A stretch of DNA of 64,000 nt from an uncultured Ruminococcus sp. (GTDB taxonomy: Bacteria; Bacillota; Clostridia; Lachnospirales; Lachnospiraceae). Below, piece after piece: positions 17,367 to 26,267 of this stretch. The notes below the pieces were generated by a model, which saw only the letters and a program-made list of their open reading frames with translations, was not told the DNA's origin and ran no database searches. The position numbers were made by a program, and so were the translations under genes. Positions within the stretch are counted from its first letter, which is position 1. Each line of letters starts with the position of its first letter. The stretch is from positions 5,359 to 69,358 of the forward strand of contig CAKRLG010000012.1 of the NCBI GenBank assembly GCA_934359255.1, given 5' to 3'.

Positions 17367-18149
17367 ATGAATATAGAAGTAATTGGTGGAATTTTGATTC
17401 CTTTTGTGGGAACAATGCTGGGAGCGGCGGGGGTATTCTTTATAAAAAACGAGCTGGACCATCTGGTACAGCGGGCACTGACCGGTTTTGCGGCAGGTGT
17501 GATGGTGGCGGCTTCGGTATGGAGTCTTCTGATTCCGGCGATGGAACAGTCGGAGGGGATGGGACGGCTGGCATTTGTTCCGGCAGCGGTGGGATTCTGG
17601 ATCGGTATTATATTCCTTCTGTTACTGGATCGTGTCATTCCCCATTTGCACAGGAACAGTGAGAAAGCTGAGGGACCGAAGAGCAGGTTGACGAGAACTA
17701 CGATGCTGGTACTGGCGGTGACGTTACATAATATTCCGGAGGGTATGGCCGTCGGTGCGGTCTATGCCGGATATCTGACCGGAAATGCCAGGATTACTGC
17801 TATGGGAGCTCTGGCACTTTCCATCGGTATAGCGATTCAGAACTTTCCGGAGGGAGCCATTATTTCCATGCCGCTTTGCGCGGAAGGTATGAAGAAATCC
17901 AAAGCATTTGCAGGAGGAACCTTATCCGGCATCGTGGAACCTGTCGGTGCGGCAGTTACAATCCTGGCTGCAGGGCTGATCGTTCCGGCTTTGCCTTATC
18001 TGCTCAGTTTTGCGGCAGGGGCGATGATCTATGTGAGCGTAGAAGAACTGATCCCGGAGATGTCCACCGGGGAACACTCGAACATCGGAACTCTGTTTTT
18101 CAGCGTGGGATTCTGTCTTATGATGATTTTGGATGTGGCATTCGGATAA
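17367..18149 (+). CDS. ZIP family metal transporter
   Basis: A 260-residue integral membrane protein of the ZIP family, about eight membrane segments. The two signature helices are clear: LAVTLHNIPEGMAVGAVYAG (TM4) and IAIQNFPEGAIISMPL (TM5), which carry the His, Asn, Pro and Glu residues of the binuclear metal site. ZIP proteins mostly bring Zn(II), sometimes Fe or Mn, into the cytoplasm. Between TM3 and TM4 is a short loop rather than a long His-rich one. The gene follows the zinc-type exporter after a terminator, so it is probably a separate unit with a related purpose. Confidence 0.92.
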   Translation: MNIEVIGGILIPFVGTMLGAAGVFFIKNELDHLVQRALTGFAAGVMVAASVWSLLIPAMEQSEGMGRLAFVPAAVGFWIGIIFLLLLDRVIPHLHRNSEKAEGPKSRLTRTTMLVLAVTLHNIPEGMAVGAVYAGYLTGNARITAMGALALSIGIAIQNFPEGAIISMPLCAEGMKKSKAFAGGTLSGIVEPVGAAVTILAAGLIVPALPYLLSFAAGAMIYVSVEELIPEMSTGEHSNIGTLFFSVGFCLMMILDVAFG

Positions 18150-18246
18150 AATGCCATATGGAGATTAATGAGAAAAATTATCATTAGCGAAAGCCAAAAG
18201 TAGGAAAAATAGTGGTAAAATAGTTAGAGAGAACTAATCGCAAACA

Positions 18247-18274
18247 GCTGTAACTGCGTAAGAACAGTTACAGC
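18247..18274 (+). promoter_or_regulatory. Perfect inverted repeat before the ABC exporter operon
   Basis: GCTGTAACTG (18247-18256), eight-base loop, CAGTTACAGC (18265-18274). No T-run follows, so it is not a terminator. A possible -10 TAAAAT lies at 18216-18221. The core GTAACTG...CAGTTAC recurs elsewhere in the window. Confidence 0.55.
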
Positions 18275-18323
18275 GAATCGTAAAAAGCGGATACGCGACA
18301 ATTGTGTTCCGGGGAGGAAGTTT

Positions 18324-19022
18324 ATGTTTCTTACATTACAACAAATTAAGAAGTCCTTTGGAGAAGGCGAGAGTAAAATAGAAGTATTAAAGGGAATCAA
18401 TCTTGCAGTGGAACAGGGGGAGTTTTGTGTGCTTCTTGGTCCGTCAGGCTCCGGAAAATCGACACTGCTGAATATTATCGGTGGTATTGACCGGGCAGAT
18501 GAGGGAGAAATTGTGATTCACGGGGAACGAATGGCAGATATGAACGAAAAACGGCTGACCATGTATCGAAGAAAACACCTTGGTTATATTTTTCAGATGT
18601 ATAATCTGATCCCCAATCTGACGGTAAGGGAAAATATTGAGGTAGGAGCTTATCTGAGTGACAAACCGCTGGATGTGGATGAATTGTTACATACCCTTGG
18701 ACTCTACGAGCATCGTAACAAGCTGCCGAATCAGTTATCCGGCGGACAGCAGCAGCGAACCGCGATCGGACGAGCCATCGTGAAAAATCCGGACATTCTG
18801 CTTTGTGATGAACCGACAGGAGCTCTGGACTATAAGACATCTAAGGATATTCTGAAATTGATCGAGACAGTCAATCAAAAATATGGAAATACCGTCATTA
18901 TGGTTACCCATAACGATGCCATCAAAGATATGGCAAACCGTGTGGTGCGGTTAAAAGACGGTATGATCCGGAGTAATATGATCAATGAGACACGAATACA
19001 TGCGGAGAATCTGGAATGGTAA
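18324..19022 (+). CDS. ABC transporter ATPase, LolD/MacB type
   Basis: A 232-residue ATPase of the LolD/MacB/FtsE group. Walker A is GPSGSGKSTL near residue 38, Q-loop in IFQMYNLIP, signature LSGGQQQRTAIGRAI, Walker B LLCDEPTGALD and the switch His in MVTHND. GTGALD-type Walker B context is typical of partners of FtsX-like permeases. Its last codons overlap the region of the next gene, whose long frame starts at 19016, so the two are coupled. It should power the permease encoded next. Confidence 0.95.
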   Translation: MFLTLQQIKKSFGEGESKIEVLKGINLAVEQGEFCVLLGPSGSGKSTLLNIIGGIDRADEGEIVIHGERMADMNEKRLTMYRRKHLGYIFQMYNLIPNLTVRENIEVGAYLSDKPLDVDELLHTLGLYEHRNKLPNQLSGGQQQRTAIGRAIVKNPDILLCDEPTGALDYKTSKDILKLIETVNQKYGNTVIMVTHNDAIKDMANRVVRLKDGMIRSNMINETRIHAENLEW

Positions 19023-19033
19023 GGGGGAAGAAG

Positions 19034-21367
19034 ATGAATAATCCATTGAGAAAACGTCTGCCCCGGGAACTGAAAACAGAATTCGGAAAGTATCTGGTGA
19101 TTTTCCTGCTTCTGGTAGCAACAATCGGACTGGTGTCCGGCTTTCTGGTTGCAGATGGCAGTATGATCATTGCGTATAATGAAGGATTTGAAAAATACAA
19201 TGTTGAAAACGGGAATTTTCTTCTGGAAAAGCAGGCGAACAAAGCACAGATTAAGGCCATTGAAGGAGCAGGCGTGACATTATATGAAAATTTTTATACG
19301 GAGGAAGCACTGACGAACGAGAGTACGATGCGTATTTTCAAAAACAGGCCGGATGTCAACAGGGTATGCCTGATGAAAGGAGAACTGCCGACACAGGAAG
19401 ATGAGATCGCTATTGACCGTATGTATGCAGAAAACAACAGTCTGGACGTCGGAGATACAATCGAGAGTACAGATGGAAAGTATAACTGGACGATCACCGG
19501 TTATGTGGCGCTTCCCGATTATAGCTGCCTGTTTTCAGACAATAATGATGCCATGTTTGATGCTGTGAAGTTCGGCGTGGGTATCGTGACCCCGGGAGGA
19601 TACGAGTTACTGGAAAAAGAACAGCAAAATTACAGCTATTCCTGGAAATATGAGAAAGAACCTTCGGATGAACTGCAGGAAAAAGAGATGGCAGAAGATC
19701 TGATGGATGTCATTAAGGATGGGGCAAAATTAAAGACTTACATTCCTCGATATCTGAATCAGGCAATCAACTTTACCGGAGAAGATATGGGAAGCGATAA
19801 GGCGATGATGACGGTGCTTCTGTATATCATCATCGTGATCATGGCGTTTGTATTCGGTGTGACGGTGAGCAATACGATCACCAAAGAGGCCAATGTGATC
19901 GGAACGCTGCGGGCGTCCGGTTACACAAAGGGAGAACTGATCCGGCATTATATGACGATGCCCCTTGCTGTCACCCTGGTCGGAGCATTGATCGGTAATA
20001 TTCTGGGATACACGGTATTTAAAGACATCTGCGCCGGTATGTATTACGGAAGTTACAGTCTGCCGACTTATCATACAATCTGGAGTGCGGAGGCGTTCTG
20101 GAAGACGACACTGGTTCCGGTGGCGCTGATGGCAGTTGTAAATGCCGGAATTCTTTATAAGAAACTTTCCCTGTCCCCGTTACAGTTTCTGCGGAGAGAC
20201 CTGAAAAAGAAGACGAAGAAGCGAACGTTTCATCTCAGCAGCCGGCTTCCTTTTTTTGCAAGATTCCGTCTGCGTGTCATTTTCCAGAATGTGAGCAATT
20301 ATGTTGTGCTTCTGGTAGGGATTCTTTTTGCCAATCTGCTACTGATGTTCGGACTGGCACTTCCGGCAGTGTTGGATCATTACCAGAGTGTGCTGAAAGA
20401 CAATCTTCTGAGTAATTATCAATATATTCTGCAGATCCCCGCAGAGGCGATGGACGAAGATAAAAAGCTGGAAAGTCTGTTACAGATGGTGTACGTGCAG
20501 AGTCAGCTGGAAACGGACAACGAAGATGCGGAAAAATTCTCTGCGTATTCCCTGAATACACTGGGAGATCAGTATAAAAGTGAGGAAGTCCTGCTGTACG
20601 GTATTCAGCCGGACAGCCGATACATTCAGATTCCAGAAGAAGAAATATCGAATGGAGATGTATATATTTCCTCTGCTTATGCGGACAAGTATCAGCTAAA
20701 AAAGGGGGATACAATCACCTTAAAAGAAAAATACGAGAACGATCAGTATAGTTTTACCATCAGTGGAATCTATGATTACGAAGGCGGAATCGCCGTCTAT
20801 CTGTCGCAGGATTCCCTGAATAAAACCTTTGATCTGGGTAAATCGTATTTCAGCGGTTATTTTTCAGAGACACCGATCACGGATATTGATGAAAAATATA
20901 TTTCCACAATCGTTGATCTGGAAAGTCTTACCAAAATCAGCCGCCAGCTGGATGTTTCCATGGGAAACATGATGGGGATGCTGGATGGATTTGCGGTACT
21001 GATGTTTATGATCCTGATTTATCTGCTGTCGAAGATTATCATAGAGAAAAATGCACAGTCAATCTCCATGGTCAAGATTCTCGGTTACAGCAACCAGGAG
21101 ATCAGACGGTTGTATATCGTATCCACATCGATCATGGTGGTACTGTTCCTGTTGCTGAGCCTTCCGGTCGAATACTGGGCGATGGTATATTTATTCCGGG
21201 CAGTGATGCTGGAGAGCATCAGTGGATGGATTACGTTTTATATCGAGCCGGCGGTCTATGTTAAAATGTTCCTTCTAGGAATCGGAACGTATGCAGTGGT
21301 GGCGGCATTAGAGTACCGCAGGATCTGCCGGATACCGATGGATGAAGCACTGAAGAACGTAGAATAA
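19034..21367 (+). CDS. Large FtsX-like ABC permease (two FtsX domains)
   Basis: A 777-residue membrane protein with one N-terminal membrane helix, a large extracellular domain (about 45-255), three helices (about 258-380), a second extracellular domain (about 440-620) and three more helices to the end. This is the duplicated FtsX layout of exporters such as MacB-like and lipoprotein-handling systems. The C-terminal ALEYRRICRIPMDEALKNVE is the usual family tail. ATG at 19034 has GGGGGAAGAAG upstream; the ATG at 19016 lies inside the ATPase gene. Substrate is unknown; the linked repeat lipoprotein suggests an envelope role. Confidence 0.9.
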   Translation: MNNPLRKRLPRELKTEFGKYLVIFLLLVATIGLVSGFLVADGSMIIAYNEGFEKYNVENGNFLLEKQANKAQIKAIEGAGVTLYENFYTEEALTNESTMRIFKNRPDVNRVCLMKGELPTQEDEIAIDRMYAENNSLDVGDTIESTDGKYNWTITGYVALPDYSCLFSDNNDAMFDAVKFGVGIVTPGGYELLEKEQQNYSYSWKYEKEPSDELQEKEMAEDLMDVIKDGAKLKTYIPRYLNQAINFTGEDMGSDKAMMTVLLYIIIVIMAFVFGVTVSNTITKEANVIGTLRASGYTKGELIRHYMTMPLAVTLVGALIGNILGYTVFKDICAGMYYGSYSLPTYHTIWSAEAFWKTTLVPVALMAVVNAGILYKKLSLSPLQFLRRDLKKKTKKRTFHLSSRLPFFARFRLRVIFQNVSNYVVLLVGILFANLLLMFGLALPAVLDHYQSVLKDNLLSNYQYILQIPAEAMDEDKKLESLLQMVYVQSQLETDNEDAEKFSAYSLNTLGDQYKSEEVLLYGIQPDSRYIQIPEEEISNGDVYISSAYADKYQLKKGDTITLKEKYENDQYSFTISGIYDYEGGIAVYLSQDSLNKTFDLGKSYFSGYFSETPITDIDEKYISTIVDLESLTKISRQLDVSMGNMMGMLDGFAVLMFMILIYLLSKIIIEKNAQSISMVKILGYSNQEIRRLYIVSTSIMVVLFLLLSLPVEYWAMVYLFRAVMLESISGWITFYIEPAVYVKMFLLGIGTYAVVAALEYRRICRIPMDEALKNVE

Positions 21368-21399
21368 TGGCTGAAAAAGGGAAAAAGGAGAGAACAGAT

Positions 21400-23550
21400 A
21401 TGAAAAATAGAATCAAAGAAAGGATCCTGCGGCTGACGATGGGTGTCGGTGTCGCTGCGGTTGTCGGAGTGACAGGATGCGGAAAGACAGATGCATCATC
21501 GGACAGTGAGGAGACTGCGAAGACAGAAACTGTGCAGGAGACAGCAGATACGAAAGAAGAATCCGAACCTTCGGAAAATACAAAAAAACAGGACAGTGAA
21601 GAGAAAGACAAGACAGAAACGGTTTATGTAAAAAGCGATGCCAAAGGCAATCCGCGGGAGATCACCGTACAGACAAAACTGAAAAATACCGGCGATGGCG
21701 ATACGATCAAGGATTATACCAATCTGACAGATATCAAAAACAAAGAAGGAGACGAGACCTTCACACAGAATGGGGATGGAACGATCGAGTGGGAAAATCA
21801 CGGGGAAGATATTACCTATGAGGGAACCGGAAGCGCAGAGCTGCCGGCGGATGTGAGTATCAGCTACGAACTCGACGGTCAGCCGGTTGAACCGGAAGAA
21901 CTGGCGGGGAAGAGCGGTCAGCTGAAGATCCGGTTTGATTATAAGAATAAGACCACTCAGACGATCAAAGTCGAGGGGAAAGAAGAACAGGTCAGCGTCC
22001 CGTTTACCGCGATCTCCACGATGCTGCTGTCGGACGATCACGCATCCAATATTAAGGTGGAAAATGGAAAAGTGATGGATATTGACGGACAGAAGCTGGT
22101 CGTTGGATATGCCTGCCCGGGACTGACGAAAAGCCTGAAACTGGCGACGTATGAGCCAACGGAGGATATTGATATTCCGGAATATGTGGAAGTGACCGCG
22201 GATGTCACGGATTTTTCGCTGGATTTTACCGCAACGATCTTTTCCTCCGGCCTTCTCGAAGATATGGATCTGAAGGATCTGGACAATGTGGATGAAATGT
22301 CGGATAACATGAAGAAGCTGGAAGAAGCCACAGATAAGCTTTCGGACGGGGCGGGTGCCCTGGAAGAAGGTATGGAAACATACAAAACATATCTGAATCA
22401 GTACCTGTCCGGTGTGACAGCGCTGAATCAGGGTGCCAGAGCACTGGAGAGCGGACTTCAGGTGATGAATGAGAAAAAAGGCGAGCTGCAGACGGGAGCA
22501 ACTCTTCTGAAAGAGAGCCTCACGACACTTCACAATACACTGGCAGAGATCCGGCTTCCACAGGGAAGTTCGGTAGATCTGTCCGGCATGGAGACGGCGG
22601 CAAAACAGCTGGAGGCAGACGGAACGAAGCTGAACGAAGTACTGAACGGTATGAGCACCGGACTTGCCCGGATGCAGCAGCTGGCACAGGAAGTCAGCAC
22701 CTATAAGACAACAGTAGAGACACAGGTGGAAACGGCAAAAACAGCACTGGATGCGATCGACTGGGCAGCATTGGATCAGGCGGTACGCGCAGACAGTCAG
22801 GCAAAAGCCGATGCAGCAGTCGACGCGGCCATGCAAGAAGCACTGGAAAATTACGGGCTGAGCACAGACCAGATCCAGGCAGCGGCCGGAGAGGTAAAGA
22901 CAGCGGTAAACGGTGCATTGAAACAGGTGTCTGTGGAGGAGGAAGGGAAGACACAGATCCAAAAGGCGAAAGATGCACTGGAAGCCATCCCGACGATCAC
23001 GATACCGGAAGTTTCTTTAGATACGGAAAAACTCACAGAGACGCTGACCGATATGGAAAAACAGATGAAGATTCTGGCAGGTTACGGCACAACCCTCGGT
23101 ACAGTATCCCAGACTGCCGCAGCATCGCTGCAGGAATTGCAGACCGGTCTTACCGCATTGCAGGCCGGAACCGCACAGTTACAGGAAGGAAGCGGCCAGT
23201 TAGAAGCCGGTGTGGCAGCGTTTGGAGAAGGAATCCAGCAATTGTATCAGGGATCTACAGCCCTGCATCAGGGAAGTGGACAGCTTTCTTCTTCAGGAAC
23301 AGCCCTGATCAGTGGTCTGGATACGATGATCTCCGGCATGGACAGCCTGCATCAGGGACTGGTCAAATTTGACGAGGACGGGATTCAGGAGCTCAGCGAC
23401 CTGACGGGTACAGACCTGACAAGCCTGGCAAATCGCATCCGCGCACTGAAGAAAGCAGATGGCAGATACGACAATTACGGCGGCATCCGCGAAGGTGAAA
23501 GCGGAAGCGTCCGTTTCATCATTGAGACCGACGAGATAAAAACAGAATAA
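21400..23550 (+). CDS. Lipoprotein with LxxG heptad-repeat coiled coil, linked to ABC exporter
   Basis: A 716-residue secreted lipoprotein: basic start, hydrophobic stretch and lipobox GVTGC near residue 27, then a Glu/Asp/Lys-rich linker. A beta-rich region (about 75-290) is followed by a long helical region. That region holds heptads of the X3-Leu-X2-Gly type (LSDGAGALEEG near 310 and LQTGLTALQAGTAQLQEGSG to the C terminus). Such repeats occur in YhgE/Pip-type and MmpL-linked envelope proteins. ATG at 21400 is chosen because AAAGGAG precedes it; the frame also has ATG at 21367 overlapping the permease stop. It has no C-terminal membrane helix. It is the third gene of the ABC operon and probably works outside the membrane with it. 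Confidence 0.82.
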   Translation: MKNRIKERILRLTMGVGVAAVVGVTGCGKTDASSDSEETAKTETVQETADTKEESEPSENTKKQDSEEKDKTETVYVKSDAKGNPREITVQTKLKNTGDGDTIKDYTNLTDIKNKEGDETFTQNGDGTIEWENHGEDITYEGTGSAELPADVSISYELDGQPVEPEELAGKSGQLKIRFDYKNKTTQTIKVEGKEEQVSVPFTAISTMLLSDDHASNIKVENGKVMDIDGQKLVVGYACPGLTKSLKLATYEPTEDIDIPEYVEVTADVTDFSLDFTATIFSSGLLEDMDLKDLDNVDEMSDNMKKLEEATDKLSDGAGALEEGMETYKTYLNQYLSGVTALNQGARALESGLQVMNEKKGELQTGATLLKESLTTLHNTLAEIRLPQGSSVDLSGMETAAKQLEADGTKLNEVLNGMSTGLARMQQLAQEVSTYKTTVETQVETAKTALDAIDWAALDQAVRADSQAKADAAVDAAMQEALENYGLSTDQIQAAAGEVKTAVNGALKQVSVEEEGKTQIQKAKDALEAIPTITIPEVSLDTEKLTETLTDMEKQMKILAGYGTTLGTVSQTAAASLQELQTGLTALQAGTAQLQEGSGQLEAGVAAFGEGIQQLYQGSTALHQGSGQLSSSGTALISGLDTMISGMDSLHQGLVKFDEDGIQELSDLTGTDLTSLANRIRALKKADGRYDNYGGIREGESGSVRFIIETDEIKTE

Positions 23551-23569
23551 GAAGAAAAACATAGCAAAG

Positions 23570-23650
23570 AACCGGGAATTTTCAGGGAAATATCAAAGCT
23601 GCGGAAGAGGGCATATAAAGAAGATATTTCCAGAGATTCCCGGTTTTTTT
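23570..23650 (+). terminator. Compound terminator after the ABC exporter operon
   Basis: AACCGGGAAT at 23570 pairs with ATTCCCGGTT at 23635-23644, with inner GGAAATATC/GATATTTCC pairing, followed by TTTTTT. Confidence 0.85.
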
Positions 23651-23711
23651 GCTTTTTCGCAGGAAACAAGGACAAAAGTTTATAATTCCTAGAAAAATAC
23701 TAAGAAATAAG

Positions 23712-23740
23712 TTGACAACTAGCGGAAGTTAGTGTACACT
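23712..23740 (+). promoter_or_regulatory. Promoter of the DUF2325-DUF3793-flavodoxin operon
   Basis: TTGACA at 23712-23717, 17-base spacer, TACACT at 23735-23740. The -10 box lies inside a perfect palindrome. Confidence 0.8.
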
Positions 23741-23765
23741 AATCTAAAAGTTAGATAAATCTAAC
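23729..23765 (+). promoter_or_regulatory. Tandem palindromic operators, DtxR/IdeR-like
   Basis: TTAGTGTACACTAA (23729-23742) is a perfect 14-base palindrome over the -10 box. GTTAGATAAATCTAAC (23750-23765) is a second one with a two-base centre. TTAG...CTAA ends resemble DtxR-family metalloregulator sites; the regulator is inferred. Confidence 0.55.
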
Positions 23766-23859
23766 TGAAAAAGAAACAAAGTAATATTTATTGAGAAAAG
23801 ATCCGGGAAACCGGATGGGACGTGAATAAAAAATATTCATAAAAGACAGGAGGAATCAT

Positions 23860-24144
23860 ATGAGCGTTGTGATCGTAGGCGGGCATGACCGCATGGTGGC
23901 ACAGTATAAAAAAATCTGCAAATCTTATAAGTGCAAGGTGAAAGTATTCACTCATATGGGGGCGGATTTTAATAAACAGATCGGATGTCCGGATCTTCTG
24001 GTGTTATTTACCAATACTGTATCTCACAAGATGGTGCGCTGCGCCCTGGACGAGATTGATGGAAAACACACGGATGTGGTTCGATGCCACACCAGCAGTG
24101 GAAATGCACTGACCGGGATTCTGGAAAACTGCTTTGCAAACTAA
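23860..24144 (+). CDS. DUF2325 domain protein
   Basis: A 94-residue protein with the DUF2325 pattern: VVIVGGHDRMVAQYKKICK at the N terminus, a middle GCPDLLVLFTNTVSHKMV and a late HTSSGNAL segment. The fold is expected to be a small Rossmann-like alpha/beta domain; no biochemical role is known to me. Cysteines at 29, 44, 61 and 76 could bind metal. AGGAGG precedes the ATG at 23860. It is first in an operon with a DUF3793 protein and a flavodoxin, behind the iron-repressor-like palindromes, so a role in metal or redox adaptation is plausible but unproven. Confidence 0.75.
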   Translation: MSVVIVGGHDRMVAQYKKICKSYKCKVKVFTHMGADFNKQIGCPDLLVLFTNTVSHKMVRCALDEIDGKHTDVVRCHTSSGNALTGILENCFAN

Positions 24145-24167
24145 GAGGGATGTGACGGAGGAGAAAC

Positions 24168-24719
24168 ATGCTAGAAAAATATCTGATCGATCACTGTTCA
24201 CCCACCCTGGCATCGTTGAAGACAGCCAATATGTTCAGTTGTCCGTATGAATCCGGCGAGAGTCTGGAGAAAGATGTGCGGAAGTGGAATCTGCAGATGA
24301 AGGATAAGGGACTTTATCTTACGATTCTTCGAAAAAACGATAAAAAAGCACTGGTTTATCTGTGCAGACCGCAGAGACTGGAACAGGATCTTCATAAACC
24401 GGGAGTGCAAAAGTTTCTGCGGGCGTGCGGATATCGTGGTGAACACTGGGAAGAGGCACTGGCAGAATTGAAAGACAGATTACATATGTGTGATAAATTC
24501 CCTCATGAGATTGGTCTGTTTCTCGATTATCCGTTGGTTGATGTGATAGGGTTTATCCGTAACACCGGAAAAAACTGTAAGTGTTCCGGCTGCTGGAAAG
24601 CCTATGGTAATGCAAAAGAAGCAGAAAAAACATTCTGCAAATACAAAAAATGCAGAGAAATCTATTCCCGTCTGTGGGAAAATGGCAGGAGCGTTTTGCA
24701 GCTGACCGTAGCTGCTTAA
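24168..24719 (+). CDS. DUF3793 family protein
   Basis: A 183-residue protein of the DUF3793 family. The key visible block is FPHEIGLFLDYPLVDVIGFI followed by a Cys-rich part (KNCKCSGCWKAYGN, then FCKYKKC), five cysteines within 35 residues, which could hold a metal or Fe-S site. A family link to iron uptake (feoAB) and flavodoxin genes in clostridia is known from gene context only. It sits 23 bases after DUF2325 and 46 before the flavodoxin, clearly one operon. Function is not established. Confidence 0.75.
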   Translation: MLEKYLIDHCSPTLASLKTANMFSCPYESGESLEKDVRKWNLQMKDKGLYLTILRKNDKKALVYLCRPQRLEQDLHKPGVQKFLRACGYRGEHWEEALAELKDRLHMCDKFPHEIGLFLDYPLVDVIGFIRNTGKNCKCSGCWKAYGNAKEAEKTFCKYKKCREIYSRLWENGRSVLQLTVAA

Positions 24720-24765
24720 CCATAAAAACGGGGGGAATCCCGCAAATATCAGGAGGAATATAAAG

Positions 24766-25188
24766 ATGAGTAAAGTAGCAGTTGTTTATTGGAGCAGTAC
24801 AGGAAATACAGAAGCTATGGCAAATGCAGTAGTGGATGGAGCAAAAGAAAAAGGTGCAGATGTAACTCTGTATGAATGTGCGGATTTCCGTCCGGAACTG
24901 GTAGCAGATTACGATGCCATCGCATTCGGATGCCCGGCTATGGGAGATGAAGTGCTGGAAGAAGATGAATTTGAACCAATGTTCGACGGCTGCAAAGATG
25001 CACTGAAAGATAAAAAGATCGCACTGTTCGGCTCCTACGGCTGGGGCGACGGCGAATGGATGAGAAACTGGGAGGAAAGCTGTAAAGAAGCAGGAGCTGT
25101 TCTGGCAACAGAGAGTGTCATCTGCAACGATATGCCGGATGATGACGGCGTAGAAAACTGCAAGGCACTGGGCGCAACACTGTCATAA
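24766..25188 (+). CDS. Flavodoxin
   Basis: A 140-residue short-chain flavodoxin. The FMN phosphate loop is WSSTGNTEAMANAV near residue 9; the FMN-stacking loops are seen around FGCPAMGDEVLEEDEFEP and FGSYGWGDGEWM. Flavodoxins carry electrons in place of ferredoxin, commonly when iron is short. AGGAGG precedes the start and a strong terminator follows, so it closes the DUF2325-DUF3793-flavodoxin operon. The operator-like palindromes upstream fit iron control, as inference. Confidence 0.95.
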   Translation: MSKVAVVYWSSTGNTEAMANAVVDGAKEKGADVTLYECADFRPELVADYDAIAFGCPAMGDEVLEEDEFEPMFDGCKDALKDKKIALFGSYGWGDGEWMRNWEESCKEAGAVLATESVICNDMPDDDGVENCKALGATLS

Positions 25189-25210
25189 AGTTTTGACAAA
25201 TAAAATCGAG

Positions 25211-25253
25211 GACCTTATGGATTCTGTAAAAAGAAGCCGTAAGGTCTTTTTTT
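25211..25253 (+). terminator. Terminator after flavodoxin gene
   Basis: GACCTTATGG (25211-25220) pairs with CCGTAAGGTC (25237-25246), followed by seven T. Confidence 0.93.
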
Positions 25254-25307
25254 ATGGAAAATCTTAGAGTATAATCAAAACATCGACAGAAAAAGGAGCA
25301 GCAGGAT

Positions 25308-26207
25308 ATGACACTATTACAGTTACGCTATGCAATTACCGTGGCAGATTCCCGTTCAATGAATCAGGCGGCGCAGAAATTATTTATCTCCCAGCCAAGC
25401 CTTTCGTCGGCTATCCGTGAACTGGAAGACGAGGTGGGAATCGAGATTTTCCGGAGAACAAACCGCGGGATCCAGGTGACACCCGACGGAGAAGAATTTG
25501 TCGGATATGCCAGACAGGTGGTGGAACAGTATGCCCTGATCGAGGCTCGGTATGTAGACAAAGAAAAAGTAAAGAAAAAGTTCGGTGTTTCCATGCAGCA
25601 TTATTCGTTTGCGGTGCAGGCATTTGTGGAGATGGTCAGACGCTTCGGAATGGATCGGTATGAATTTTCCATCTATGAGACACAGACTTACGATGTGATT
25701 GAAAATGTGAAAAACTTCCGGAGCGAGCTTGGTATTTTATATCTGAATGATTTTAACCGGAAAGTGCTGGAAAAGATCTTTGAGGAAAATAATCTGGAAT
25801 TTCATGAGCTTTTTGACTGCCAGGAATACGTTTACCTGTGGAGCGGTCATCCGCTGGCAAAAAAGAAGGAGATTACCCTGGAAGATCTGGAAGATTATCC
25901 ATTTCTCTCGTTTGACCAGGGGAGCAACAATTCGTTTTATTTTGCGGAAGAAGTGTTCAGTACCTATGAATACAAACAGTCGATCAAGGCAAATGACCGT
26001 GCGACGATGCTGAATCTGATGAAAGGGCTGAACGGATATACACTTTGCAGCGGCATTATCTGCGAAAATCTGAATGGTTCGGAGTATTGTGCGGTAAAAC
26101 TCTCCACAGAAGAAACCATGACGATCGGATATCTGAAACGGAAGGGGATCCCGTTAAGTTCGATAGGAAAGGAATATCTGAAAGAGATCAGTAAATATAA
26201 CAAGTAA
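25308..26207 (+). CDS. LysR family transcriptional regulator
   Basis: A 299-residue LysR regulator. The N-terminal winged helix-turn-helix is clear (LRYAITVADSRSMNQAAQKL, then ISQPSLSSAIRELEDEVG), followed by a linker helix and a substrate-binding co-inducer domain (about 90-295). A TATAAT-like box at 25270-25275 may serve it. The product lies upstream of a cobalamin riboswitch and importer operon in the same direction; whether it controls that operon, the flavodoxin operon or a distant target cannot be read from sequence. No ligand residues can be named. Confidence 0.9.
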   Translation: MTLLQLRYAITVADSRSMNQAAQKLFISQPSLSSAIRELEDEVGIEIFRRTNRGIQVTPDGEEFVGYARQVVEQYALIEARYVDKEKVKKKFGVSMQHYSFAVQAFVEMVRRFGMDRYEFSIYETQTYDVIENVKNFRSELGILYLNDFNRKVLEKIFEENNLEFHELFDCQEYVYLWSGHPLAKKKEITLEDLEDYPFLSFDQGSNNSFYFAEEVFSTYEYKQSIKANDRATMLNLMKGLNGYTLCSGIICENLNGSEYCAVKLSTEETMTIGYLKRKGIPLSSIGKEYLKEISKYNK

Positions 26208-26226
26208 GAATAATGCAAGGTACAAA

Positions 26227-26246
26227 AACAAATACTCATATATAAC
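26227..26246 (+). repeat. 20-base sequence shared with the metal-operon operator region
   Basis: AACAAATACTCATATATAAC here differs at one base from 14868-14887, which spans the right arm of the ArsR-like operator. The left arm of the palindrome is absent here. It lies 21 bases before the -35 box at 26268. Confidence 0.4.
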
Positions 26247-26267
26247 TAAATGGAATGTATGAAAACC

